Source of the DNA: Bifidobacterium pseudolongum subsp. pseudolongum DSM 20099
GTDB taxonomy: Bacteria > Actinomycetota > Actinomycetes > Actinomycetales > Bifidobacteriaceae
DNA: 64,000 bases
NCBI RefSeq assembly: GCF_000771225.1
Contig: NZ_JDTZ01000004.1
Span: 1-64,000, forward strand
Direction of reading: 5' to 3'
Part shown: positions 35,506 to 46,310 of the stretch, in pieces
Layout of the letters: each line of letters starts with the position of its first letter
How positions within the stretch are numbered: the stretch's first letter is position 1
Notes under the pieces: generated by a model
Databases searched by the model: none
Seen by the model: the letters and a program-made list of their open reading frames with translations, nothing else
Told to the model about the DNA's origin: nothing
Made by a program: the position numbers and the translations under genes

Positions 35506-36666
35506 ATGCTCATCGCACTGTGGATTATCCTGATTGTCTGCCTGCTATGGCTCGCGCTCACCGAACTGCCAGCCGGCTGGGACGGCCACAACCCGCTGCC
35601 GTACCTCATCGCGCTCACCCCCATGCTGTGGATCGCGTTCGCCGCGCTCGGCATCGCTGGCCTATGCATGCGCGAATGGGGGTTCGCTGCTTGTTGCGCC
35701 GCTGGCCTCATCGCCTCGCTCATGCGCAAAACCGCATACTGGCTCAACAACCTGAAGTCGCCGAACACCGGCGAGGCGATCGCCCGCAAAATCGCCGAAC
35801 GCAAAGCCCGCGAAGCGCAGGCGCGGCACACGCCCACACCATCCGACGACCGCCTCGACAACGCGCATGACGGCCGATTCCGCGTGCTCACGCTCAACTG
35901 CCGCTTCGGCCATGCCAACGCCGCCGAAATCGTGCGCGCGGTGCGGAGCGAAGACGTGGCCGTGCTCGCGTTGCAGGAACTGACCGAAGACCTCGTGCAC
36001 CAGCTCGATGAAGCCGGCCTCGCCACGCTCCTGCCCTACCGCCAGCTCGGCGACCCGCAGGCGAGCGACAATGGCGGCTTCAACGGCGTGTGGCTGCGCG
36101 TCGAACCGGCGCAAAGCACGCCCACCGGCGTGGCGATCCCCGCCGCCGACGTGCCCGCCGTCACACTGCAGGTCTCGCCGATGCGCGATATCACATTCGC
36201 CTCCGCGCACACGAAATCACCCCAGCGCAGCTGCCGCGAATGGTCCGAAGGGATAATCGGCTTGGGCGCACTCGCCCGCCCGCAGCAGAATCTGGCCGCT
36301 CCGGACACCCCGGCGCACGAGACGATCACGGTGATCCTGGGCGACCTCAACGCGAGCATCCCGCACCCGAGCTTCCGCAAACTGCTCGCGAGCGGATTCC
36401 ACGACGCCGCGCTCGACGAGGCGAAGGGCCTGCACCCCACGTTCCCCACGTGGCTGCCGTGGCCGCGCATTGTAATCGACCATGTGATCTTCACCGACCA
36501 TCTGCACGCGAGCGACGTGCAGGCCGTGCGCATCGACGGCTCCGACCATATGGCGCTCGCCGCCACGCTCACCTTGCAGGACGCACGCGAGCCAGTGAAT
36601 GCGGCCGCCCGCGAAACCTGGCCCGAATCATTGCCGCCGTTGCCCAAGAAAGAGAAGGCGCGCTGA
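35506..36666 (+). CDS. Membrane-anchored endonuclease/exonuclease/phosphatase protein
   Basis: 386 residues. The amino end has two to three membrane segments (about 1-75) and a charged linker. An EEP domain follows (about 125-365) with LTLNCRFGHAN, the metal ligand Glu in ALQELTED, ILGDLNASIPHPSF and GSDHMALAA. EEP enzymes cleave phosphodiesters or phosphomonoesters of nucleic acids, lipids or sugars; this membrane-tethered form is common in actinobacteria and its substrate is unknown. AAAGGAC precedes the ATG. It is convergent with lacZ, 6 bases apart. Confidence 0.85.
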   Translation: MLIALWIILIVCLLWLALTELPAGWDGHNPLPYLIALTPMLWIAFAALGIAGLCMREWGFAACCAAGLIASLMRKTAYWLNNLKSPNTGEAIARKIAERKAREAQARHTPTPSDDRLDNAHDGRFRVLTLNCRFGHANAAEIVRAVRSEDVAVLALQELTEDLVHQLDEAGLATLLPYRQLGDPQASDNGGFNGVWLRVEPAQSTPTGVAIPAADVPAVTLQVSPMRDITFASAHTKSPQRSCREWSEGIIGLGALARPQQNLAAPDTPAHETITVILGDLNASIPHPSFRKLLASGFHDAALDEAKGLHPTFPTWLPWPRIVIDHVIFTDHLHASDVQAVRIDGSDHMALAATLTLQDAREPVNAAARETWPESLPPLPKKEKAR

Positions 36667-36672
36667 CCGCCG

Positions 36673-40209
<3,537 letters not shown>

Positions 40210-40304
40210 CTACTACCGTGTGGCCAAGGAACACGTGCACCGGCCGGGCTGTGCCCCACACGGCACGGGATGGCGCACACCCCTAGTTACCAAGGAGAGC
40301 CATT

Positions 40305-40784
40305 TTGGCAACCAAGATTCGTCTCAAGCGCATGGGTAAGAAGTTCTACGCGGTCTACCGCGTGGTCATCATGGATTCGCGTACCAAGCGCGATGGCAGG
40401 GCCATTGAGGAGATCGGCCTGTACAACCCGAACACCCAGCCTTCGACCATCGAAATCAACTCCGAGCGCGCCCAGTACTGGCTCGGCGTTGGTGCCCAGC
40501 CGACCGAGCAGGTGCTCAACCTGCTCAAGATCACCGGCGATTGGCAGAAGTTCAAGGGCCTCAAGGGCGCCGAAGGCACCCTGAAGACCGTTGCCCCGAA
40601 GAAGGACGCCGCCACGCTGGTCGAAGAGGCCGACACCAAGGCCCAGAAGCTCAAGGCCGCCAAGGCCGAAGCCGAGATCAAGGCGAACGAGAACGCGACC
40701 GACGCCGACGCTGCCGCCGAGCAGAAGGCCGACGAAAAGGTCGAGTTCGCAGACGCCGAAGAGTCCGCACCGGAAGCAGTGTGA
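40305..40784 (+). CDS. rpsP: 30S ribosomal protein S16
   Basis: 159 residues. S16 helps assemble the 5' domain of 16S rRNA. The conserved core is [31 protein letters not shown] to [30 protein letters not shown]. An Ala/Glu/Lys-rich acidic tail (about residues 95-159) extends it beyond the usual 80-90 residues, as in other actinobacteria. The start codon is TTG at 40305, supported by AAGGAGAG and by alignment of the ATKIRL start. It opens the operon rpsP-khpA-rimM-trmD. Confidence 0.97.
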   Translation: MATKIRLKRMGKKFYAVYRVVIMDSRTKRDGRAIEEIGLYNPNTQPSTIEINSERAQYWLGVGAQPTEQVLNLLKITGDWQKFKGLKGAEGTLKTVAPKKDAATLVEEADTKAQKLKAAKAEAEIKANENATDADAAAEQKADEKVEFADAEESAPEAV

Positions 40785-40791
40785 TCCGATC

Positions 40792-41025
40792 ATGCTTGCT
40801 CAAGCCGTGGAACATCTGATTAAGAACATCGTCGATTTTCCCGACGACGTTTCGGTCAAGTCCCATGAGAATGCGCGCGGGGAACTCATTCGCGTACGCG
40901 TGAATCCTGAAGACATTGGCCGAGTGATTGGCCGCAACGGCCGCACCGCCAACGCGATCCGCACAGTGGTGCAGGCCATGGCCGACCACAAGGTGCGCGT
41001 CGACATCATGGATGTGCGTAGGTGA
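40792..41025 (+). CDS. khpA: KH-domain RNA-binding protein (KhpA/YlqC)
   Basis: 77 residues, a single KH domain with GRVIGRNGRTANAIR carrying the GxxG loop. Small KH proteins at this place in the rpsP operon bind RNA and in some bacteria act with a KhpB partner on cell division or small-RNA regulation. Its stop overlaps the rimM GTG (GTGA), so translation is probably coupled. Confidence 0.92.
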   Translation: MLAQAVEHLIKNIVDFPDDVSVKSHENARGELIRVRVNPEDIGRVIGRNGRTANAIRTVVQAMADHKVRVDIMDVRR

Positions 41026-41567
41026 GTGGTGAACTTCCTGCAGACCCTCAACAGCCCGAGTTGTTGAGGGTCTGTCGTATTGGCCGCGCGCAGGGGCTCA
41101 AGGGCGAAGTGACCGTGCGCATCTTCACGGACGAACCCGAAGAGCGGTTCGCCCCCGGCGCCGAGCTGTTCAACCGCGACGGCTCCGTGACCTACATTGT
41201 GGAACGTGCACGCACGTTCAAAAACCGCTGGTACCTCAAACTCGAAGGCGTGGACGACCGCAACGCCGCCGAGGAGCTCAACGGCACCGTGCTCTACGGC
41301 GAACCATGGGAGCTCGAGGACGACGAGTTCTACCCGAAAGACATCGTGGGCCTCGAGGCACGCCTGAAGGCCGACGGCCGCGTGCTCGGCAAGGTCGTGG
41401 ACATGATCGAAGGCGCGCAATGGCTGCTCAAGATCCGCCTCACACAGCCCGTGGGCGATGAGACGACGGCACTCGTGCCATTCGTGGTCGATCTTGTGCC
41501 GGATGTGGACCTCGACGAGGGCTATCTGACGGTCGACCCGCCCGGCGGCCTGATTCCCGGGGTATGA
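41022..41567 (+). CDS. rimM: Ribosome maturation factor RimM
   Basis: 181 residues. It binds S19 and assists maturation of the 30S head. The amino domain has VCRIGRAQGLKGEVTVRIFTD and the carboxyl PRC-barrel has FYPKDIVGLEARLKADGRVLGKVVDMIEGAQ and VDLVPDVDLDEGYLTVDPPGGL. The start is GTG at 41022, overlapping khpA. A perfect 13-bp hairpin lies in codons 7-18 (41041-41074), ahead of the first conserved domain, so an alternative start downstream of it, such as the GTG of RVCRIG at 41072, should be considered. Confidence 0.93.
   Translation: MSGELPADPQQPELLRVCRIGRAQGLKGEVTVRIFTDEPEERFAPGAELFNRDGSVTYIVERARTFKNRWYLKLEGVDDRNAAEELNGTVLYGEPWELEDDEFYPKDIVGLEARLKADGRVLGKVVDMIEGAQWLLKIRLTQPVGDETTALVPFVVDLVPDVDLDEGYLTVDPPGGLIPGV
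41041..41074 (+). promoter_or_regulatory. Perfect hairpin inside the start of rimM
   Basis: CAGACCCTCAACA and TGTTGAGGGTCTG form a perfect 13-bp stem with an 8-base loop, beginning 20 bases into rimM. There is no T-run after it. It may control rimM translation or mark a processing site. Confidence 0.7.
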
Positions 41568-41588
41568 TCTTCCACTTTTGTCGGGGCG

Positions 41589-41626
41589 TGGTGATTTGTG
41601 CGCGCTCCAGCGCGCACAAATCACCA
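41589..41626. promoter_or_regulatory. Perfect 18-bp inverted repeat between rimM and trmD
   Basis: TGGTGATTTGTGCGCGCT and AGCGCGCACAAATCACCA are exact complements separated by CC. GGGG before and CCCC after can extend the pairing past small bulges. It lies 22 bases past the rimM stop. No U-tract follows on the plus strand. Confidence 0.8.
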
Positions 41627-41646
41627 TTTCACCCCAAAACTCCTCC

Positions 41647-41673
41647 CACTTTTTCCAAGCCCGGAAAAAAGTG
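41647..41673. promoter_or_regulatory. Second hairpin before trmD
   Basis: CACTTTTTCC pairs with GGAAAAAAGTG (one extra A) around a 6-base loop, 28 bases before the trmD start. Confidence 0.6.
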
Positions 41674-41700
41674 CGCACTGCGTTTTCTTAAAGGACTGCC

Positions 41701-42519
41701 ATGGACATCGACATCGTTTCGGTTTTCCCCGAATACTTCGACGTGCTCAACCTGAGCCTGCTCGGCAAGGCGAAAGACAAGGGGCTCATCAGCGTGCACG
41801 CGCACAATCTGCGCGACTGGACGCACGACGTGCACCAGTCCGTGGATGACACACCAGTCGGCGGCGGCGCGGGCATGGTCATGAAGCCGGCCGTCTGGGC
41901 GGAATGCCTCGACGAACTGCTCGGCCTGCCGGCGGATGCGCCCGCGCAGGAGACTGCACTCCCGGACCGCCCGATCCTCATCTTCCCCAATCCCTCCGCC
42001 CCACTCTTCACACAGCAGGACGCGACCGAGCTTTCGCACGCACAGCATCTCGTGTTCGGCTGCGGGCGCTACGAGGGATACGACGCGCGCATCCCCGTCT
42101 ACTACCGCGAGCGCGGCGTGGACGTGCGCGAATACTCAATCGGAGATTATGTGCTCAACGGCGGCGAAGTGGCTGTCTCGGTGATGCTCGAGGCGATCAC
42201 GCGCCTGCTGCCGGGCTTCATGGGCAATCCCGATTCAATTATCGAGGAGTCGTACACCGGCGGCAATGCGCTGCTCGAACACAACCAGTACACGAAGCCC
42301 GCCAGTTGGCGCAGCCTGGACGTGCCGGCCGTGCTGCTTTCCGGCGACCATGCCAAGGTTGACCGTTTCCGGCGCGACGAGGCTCTTGAGAAGACGAACC
42401 GCATCCGCCCCGACCTCATCGCGCAACTCGACTGCCACGCGCTGAGCAAGGCGGACCGCAAGACGCTGATCGAACTCGGCTGGGAGGTCTCCGGCGACCA
42501 CCCGCGCCGCATCGGATGA
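41701..42519 (+). CDS. trmD: tRNA (guanine-N1)-methyltransferase
   Basis: 272 residues. It methylates G37 of tRNAs with a G at position 36. The SPOUT knot is clear: DIVSVFPEYFDVLNLSLLGKA at the start, DDTPVGGGAGMVMKP, CGRYEGYDARI, YSIGDYVLNGGEVAVSVMLEA and RLLPGFMGN. AAAGGA precedes the ATG. The gap from rimM is 133 bases, long for this operon, and filled by two hairpins. It is convergent with rsmD, 5 bases apart. Confidence 0.97.
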   Translation: MDIDIVSVFPEYFDVLNLSLLGKAKDKGLISVHAHNLRDWTHDVHQSVDDTPVGGGAGMVMKPAVWAECLDELLGLPADAPAQETALPDRPILIFPNPSAPLFTQQDATELSHAQHLVFGCGRYEGYDARIPVYYRERGVDVREYSIGDYVLNGGEVAVSVMLEAITRLLPGFMGNPDSIIEESYTGGNALLEHNQYTKPASWRSLDVPAVLLSGDHAKVDRFRRDEALEKTNRIRPDLIAQLDCHALSKADRKTLIELGWEVSGDHPRRIG

Positions 42520-42524
42520 CTGCC

Positions 42525-43136
42525 CTATTCCTCTGACTGTTCCCGCACAATCTGCTCGTATTCCTGCGAGCGGAACGTGTAGACGGCCGTCTCGCCGTAG
42601 TCACGCCGGTCGATCATCACCCATCCTTCCGGGGCTGCCGGCGGCGCGGTGCGCGTGGAGCGTTCGAGCACGATCGCGCCGAAGCGTGCGACGAGTCCGC
42701 GCGCGGTCAGGTCGCGCAACAGGCGCTCGCAATCGGCTGAGGCGAAGGCGTACGGCGGGTCAATCAACACGAGGTCGAACGGCTCCCCCGGCTTCGCCTT
42801 CGCCGCATATCGCTCCGCCTTGGCATGCACGACGCGCGCACCCATCCCTTCCTGCCATCCGGCGTACCGTCGCAGCGCGGTGAGTGTCTGCGCGATGAGC
42901 TGCGCCGCCTGCGCGGACGATTCGACGACGACGAGTTCATGTGCGCCACGGCTGAGCGCCTCGATGCCGAGCGCGCCGGTGCCGCCGAACAGGTCGAGCA
43001 CGCGCGCATCCTGCAGCAGCCCATGCGATTCGAGGCGTGAGAACAGCGCCTCCTTGGTGCGGTCGGTCGTCGGCCGTGTCTCCGCGCGCGGCGTGGCGAG
43101 CGGCATTCCCTTGAATCTGCCGGTAATCACATGCAT
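42525..43136 (-). CDS. rsmD: 16S rRNA (guanine966-N2)-methyltransferase
   Basis: 203 residues. It methylates G966 of 16S rRNA on assembled 30S. Motifs: HVITGRFKGMPLATP, RPTTDRTKEALFSRL, the SAM site VLDLFGGTGALGIEALSRGA and the catalytic LIDPPYAF. The ATG at 43136 is preceded by TATGCT at a distance of 7 bases (43144-43149), so the transcript is probably leaderless; the dispersed-repeat cluster lies further upstream. Confidence 0.93.
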   Translation of the reverse strand: MHVITGRFKGMPLATPRAETRPTTDRTKEALFSRLESHGLLQDARVLDLFGGTGALGIEALSRGAHELVVVESSAQAAQLIAQTLTALRRYAGWQEGMGARVVHAKAERYAAKAKPGEPFDLVLIDPPYAFASADCERLLRDLTARGLVARFGAIVLERSTRTAPPAAPEGWVMIDRRDYGETAVYTFRSQEYEQIVREQSEE

Positions 43137-43143
43137 ATATCTG

Positions 43144-43149
43144 AGCATA
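43144..43149 (-). promoter_or_regulatory. rsmD -10 box, leaderless start
   Basis: TATGCT, 7 bases, then the ATG at 43136. Confidence 0.5.
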
Positions 43150-43195
43150 GCCGCCGATCTGCACCATCTCATGACCGGATCCTCCGTGCTTCCCT

Positions 43196-43342
43196 GTTAC
43201 GGGTAGTGCCTCCTCTGTTACGGGTAGTGCCGCCCTTTGTAGACTCCGGAATCTTTTTGTTACTGGTAGTGAAAAAGGCGCCAAAATATATCGTCTTTCG
43301 ATAAAAATACACTACCCGTAACAGGGATGCACTGCCCGTAGC
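43196..43342. repeat. Cluster of five dispersed repeats
   Basis: Three copies in one direction (43196-43208, 43217-43229 and a variant at 43259-43271) face two in the other (43310-43322, 43330-43342). Consensus GYTACGGGYAGTG. Opposed copies can pair across the AT-rich centre. The cluster sits between rsmD and the left end of the IS30 element. No ORF is supported here. Confidence 0.8.
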
Positions 43343-43367
43343 AGAAAAGGGCCGCGTGCTCCTTCCC

Positions 43368-44324
43368 GCCGTTGTCTAAATGAAAGTGCAACACCCGGTA
43401 GATTGGTAATTGTCCAGAAAACCAGTCTGGAAGGATGTTGCACCTATGGGAGCGGTGTATTCGCACCTGTCGGAAGAGGAACGCCAGATCATCCAGATCG
43501 AGATCGGCAATGGCACCGGCATACGGGCGATCGCCACGATGCTCGCTCGCAGCGCGTCCACCATCAGCAGGGAAATCAAGCGCAACACGTGGTTCCCATC
43601 CAACGAGAACGGGTCGTACCGGCCATACCGGCCCAAACGCCTCAAAACGGGCCCGTGGACCGGGCGCTACTACATCGCCGGGCCCGCGCAACGCAAGGCC
43701 GGACGGCGCAGGATGAAGCCACGCAAACCGCATCGCCTGTCGTACGGGCGCCTGTGGACGCAGGTGGCCGCATGGCTGGGATGCGGCTACTCTCCGCTGC
43801 TTATCAGCGGCAGGCTGCGTGTCCTGTGGCCGGATGACCGGTCCATGCATGTGTGCCCGAAAGACCATCTACCAATGGATCTACGCCGACAAGCGACGGC
43901 GCGAGCGTTGGGCGCGTTGCCTGCCTCGCGGCCACAGGCGCCGCCGAAAACGCCTGGGGCGCAAGGTATCGCGCTTCGCGCTTCCCGAAGGCGCCAGGAT
44001 CAGCGTCACGCATGACAACGGCGCCGAGTTCGCCCGCCACACGCGGCTGCGCGACGAACCGGGCATGATCACATACTTCGCCGACCCGTACGCCAGCTGG
44101 CAGCGGGCGAGCTGCGAGAACCGCAACGGCATGATCCGCCGCTACCTGCCCAAACGCTGCACAATCACGATGGACATGGCGCGGGAGGTGCAAGAGATCG
44201 TCGACGAGACCGACAACCGGCCCATGCGCGTGCTCGGATACCGCACACCAGCCGAAGCCTTCATTGACGAACTGCTACACTTACAAGCCTGACAACAGTG
44301 TTGCACTTTCATTTAGACAACGGC
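43368..44324 (+). mobile_element. IS30-family insertion sequence, decayed
   Basis: 957 bases bounded by perfect 27-bp inverted repeats (43368-43394 and 44298-44324, reading GCCGTTGTCTAAATG inward). The inner transposase frame is broken by a frameshift and an internal deletion, so the element cannot move by itself. The outermost three bases of each end may be target sequence, since direct target duplications of 2-3 bp are not obvious. The right end truncates the surface-protein gene at 44309. Confidence 0.92.
43446..44292 (+). pseudogene. IS30 transposase, frameshifted and internally deleted
   Basis: The first frame (from the ATG at 43446) has the IS30 helix-turn-helix region: GAVYSHLSEEERQIIQI and TMLARSASTISREIKRNTW. 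Near 43860 one extra base shifts the frame; the second frame resumes with KTIYQWIYADKRRRERWARCL. Soon after, RLGRKVSRF runs directly into ALPEGARISVTHDNGAEF, so the usual segment with the first catalytic Asp (about 65 or more residues) is gone. The second Asp (THDNGAEF) and the Glu (CENRNGMIRRYLPKR) remain. The total is about 282 codons against roughly 350-400 in intact relatives. Confidence 0.88.
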
Positions 44325-45931
44325 TCCACGTTCGCCGTGTACAGGCGCAACGGCAGCAGCTCGGCGGGGACATTGACGGTGACGAGATCGCCGGTCTTGC
44401 CCTCATTGTGCGTGACGACGATCTGCATCGTGCTCAGATCGGCTTCCTTGTAGATCTCGTTCGCCTCGACCTTGCCTTCGAACGTGTAGGTGGTCTGCGA
44501 GCCGTCCGCCGAGGTCTGCGACGAGACCTCGCTGTACTGCTGCCCCGCGAACACGATGCTGTTCATGCGGGTTACGCGCATGTAGTCGCCGAGCTGGTCG
44601 GTGAAGGTCACCACACCGTTGCCTTCGGTCGTGCCGCCTTGCGATTCAGTTTGAATCGGCGAGGTCGGGTTGCTCGAAACCTCGCCCCAGATTGTGTCGA
44701 ACACGGCATTGAGCGCATCGGCGTCGGACGCGGCCAGATAGTGGTTCGCGTCCGCGGCCTTCGTGCCCAGCTTCGTGTACGCCGTGGCATCCGGGTAATT
44801 GCTTGACACACCCTGCATGAACGCGTTCGACCTGAGTGTCGTGTTGCTGTTGCTTGTCACATTGGACACGTTGGCTGCCGGGTCGGCGCCTTCGAAGATA
44901 CCGACCGAATAGACGGAAGCGCCGCTTTCCTTCATCGTCTTCGCGTTCGCGATGGCACCATTCGCGACCGCCGCTTCAAAAGTATTGCCGCTCGTCGGCT
45001 GGCCATCGGTGAAGAAGATGACAATCTTCGAGGCATCAGCGCGCGCATTGTTGAGCACCTTATTGGCGTTCTCCAAACCAGAATCTGCGCGCGTGGCGCC
45101 AGTGGCTGAAAGGTCGTTCACCGTGCCCTTCAATGCTTCCAAGCTATCGGTCAAGCCACTGCGCGTGGTCGCCGAGCTCGCATAGGTCACCAAACCGATG
45201 CGGTTCTTCTTGTTCGGATCGCTCACCTTGGCGTTCGCCGCAATCGTCTGGTCGATGAAGCCATTGACCGCCTGCTTGAGCGCATCCATACGCGAATCCG
45301 TGGATCGGGCATAGAATTGCACATGGCCCGCGGCCGTGTCGTCCGCGGCGGTCTTCGGCGTGACCGATGTCCAATTCCTCCGGCCATACCCCCATGAGTT
45401 TTCGCTGTCACTCCAGCTCACCTCACGGTAGCTGCCGCCATTGGGGATGTAATACGATTTGTCCTTATCGAGCTGGCTGTCGTATACCGGACTGTACATG
45501 TTCTTATCCATCGACCCCGAGGTGTCGAGCACGAGCACGATATCCAACGGTTTTGTCACGTTCGAGACGCCGACGAGCTTCTGCGCGCTCGACATCGCCG
45601 AAAGCCCCACGAGGAATGAACCCTCCGCTGGCGTGACGGTCACTGTATCGCCTTTATAGGTCTTCAGCGTCACCGGCTTGGTCGACACCGACTTGTCGGT
45701 CCATACGCGCCCGGTGGAGCGTGGATCGGTCGGGTCGCCCATGCCCTGCTCCCACTGTGTGAACGTGGTGGGGTCCGCGATTCGTGTTTCTTCTGCGTGC
45801 GCCGGGGCAGCAACCAGTACCGGCGCCGCAACCGTTGCGAGCGCCGTCAATGCGGCCAGGGCCTTGCGCCCATGGGCTTGCACTGCGCGTATGGCTGTTT
45901 GCGTCCACGTACGCCTATGCTGCGTGAACAT
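44309..45931 (-). pseudogene. Secreted von Willebrand A domain surface protein, truncated by IS30
   Basis: 540 codons remain. A signal peptide (basic start, hydrophobic 24-43, cleavage after AHA at 46) precedes a VWA domain with an intact MIDAS motif DTSGSM (136-141), then VIFFTDGQPTSGNTF and GASVYSVGIFEGA. The region after VWA matches the adhesin or pilus-tip type (TSPIQTESQ, YMRVTRMNSIVFAGQQY, VNVPAELLPLRLYT). The reading frame then enters the IS30 end repeat, which supplies the last residues PLSK and the stop. No LPXTG anchor or further domains follow, and no remainder is found on the far side of the IS. AAGGAAA precedes the ATG. If still secreted, it would be released, not wall-bound. Confidence 0.85.
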
Positions 45932-46310
45932 AGCTTTTCCTTCTGCCTGCCTGCGCTGGAAGTTGTGGCTCCAAAATCGTCCACCCCTCCACGCGAGGGG
46001 TTATTGGCGCGGCCTGCCCCCATACCTCGTTCGTAACCATCTGAATCCCACATGAGCGAGGTGCCGCGATTACCCCATCAGTTTAACAGATCATCCTATG
46101 GAGCCTAAAAGCTAGCACACATCATTACACATCATCCCTTCCCCTCCCCATCCCCTCTAGCCTCCCCTCCAATTGGCTCCAACACTGCCCTCCGCACCCA
46201 CCACCGCCACCGACACGCACCTCCGCAAATCCATACCAACATTTCACAACCAAATCCACATTTCGGACAAAACGTCCGAATCTTGGTCGTTTACGTCCAA
46301 TATGTCTAGC
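45932..46310. other. Intergenic region upstream of the VWA gene
   Basis: 379 bases, noticeably AT-richer than the neighbouring core genes, with C-rich patches (46137-46175). It holds hairpins at 45983-46001 (ACCCCTC with GAGGGGT) and 46262-46280. No ORF is supported. The VWA promoter should lie here; I could not fix it. Confidence 0.5.
46262..46280 (-). terminator. Possible recG terminator
   Basis: TTCGGAC and GTCCGAA form a perfect 7-bp stem with a 5-base loop, about 30 bases past the recG stop. There is no clear U-tract. Confidence 0.35.

Noticed and set aside
43410-43445. TTG at 43410 as start of the IS30 transposase
   Set aside because: The ATG at 43446 begins at the conserved GAVYSHLSEEER start of this transposase type.
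46137-46175. Phase-variable homopolymer tract before the VWA gene
   Set aside because: The stretch is C-rich but interrupted every few bases by T or A, so slippage of the kind seen with pure poly-C or poly-G is not expected.
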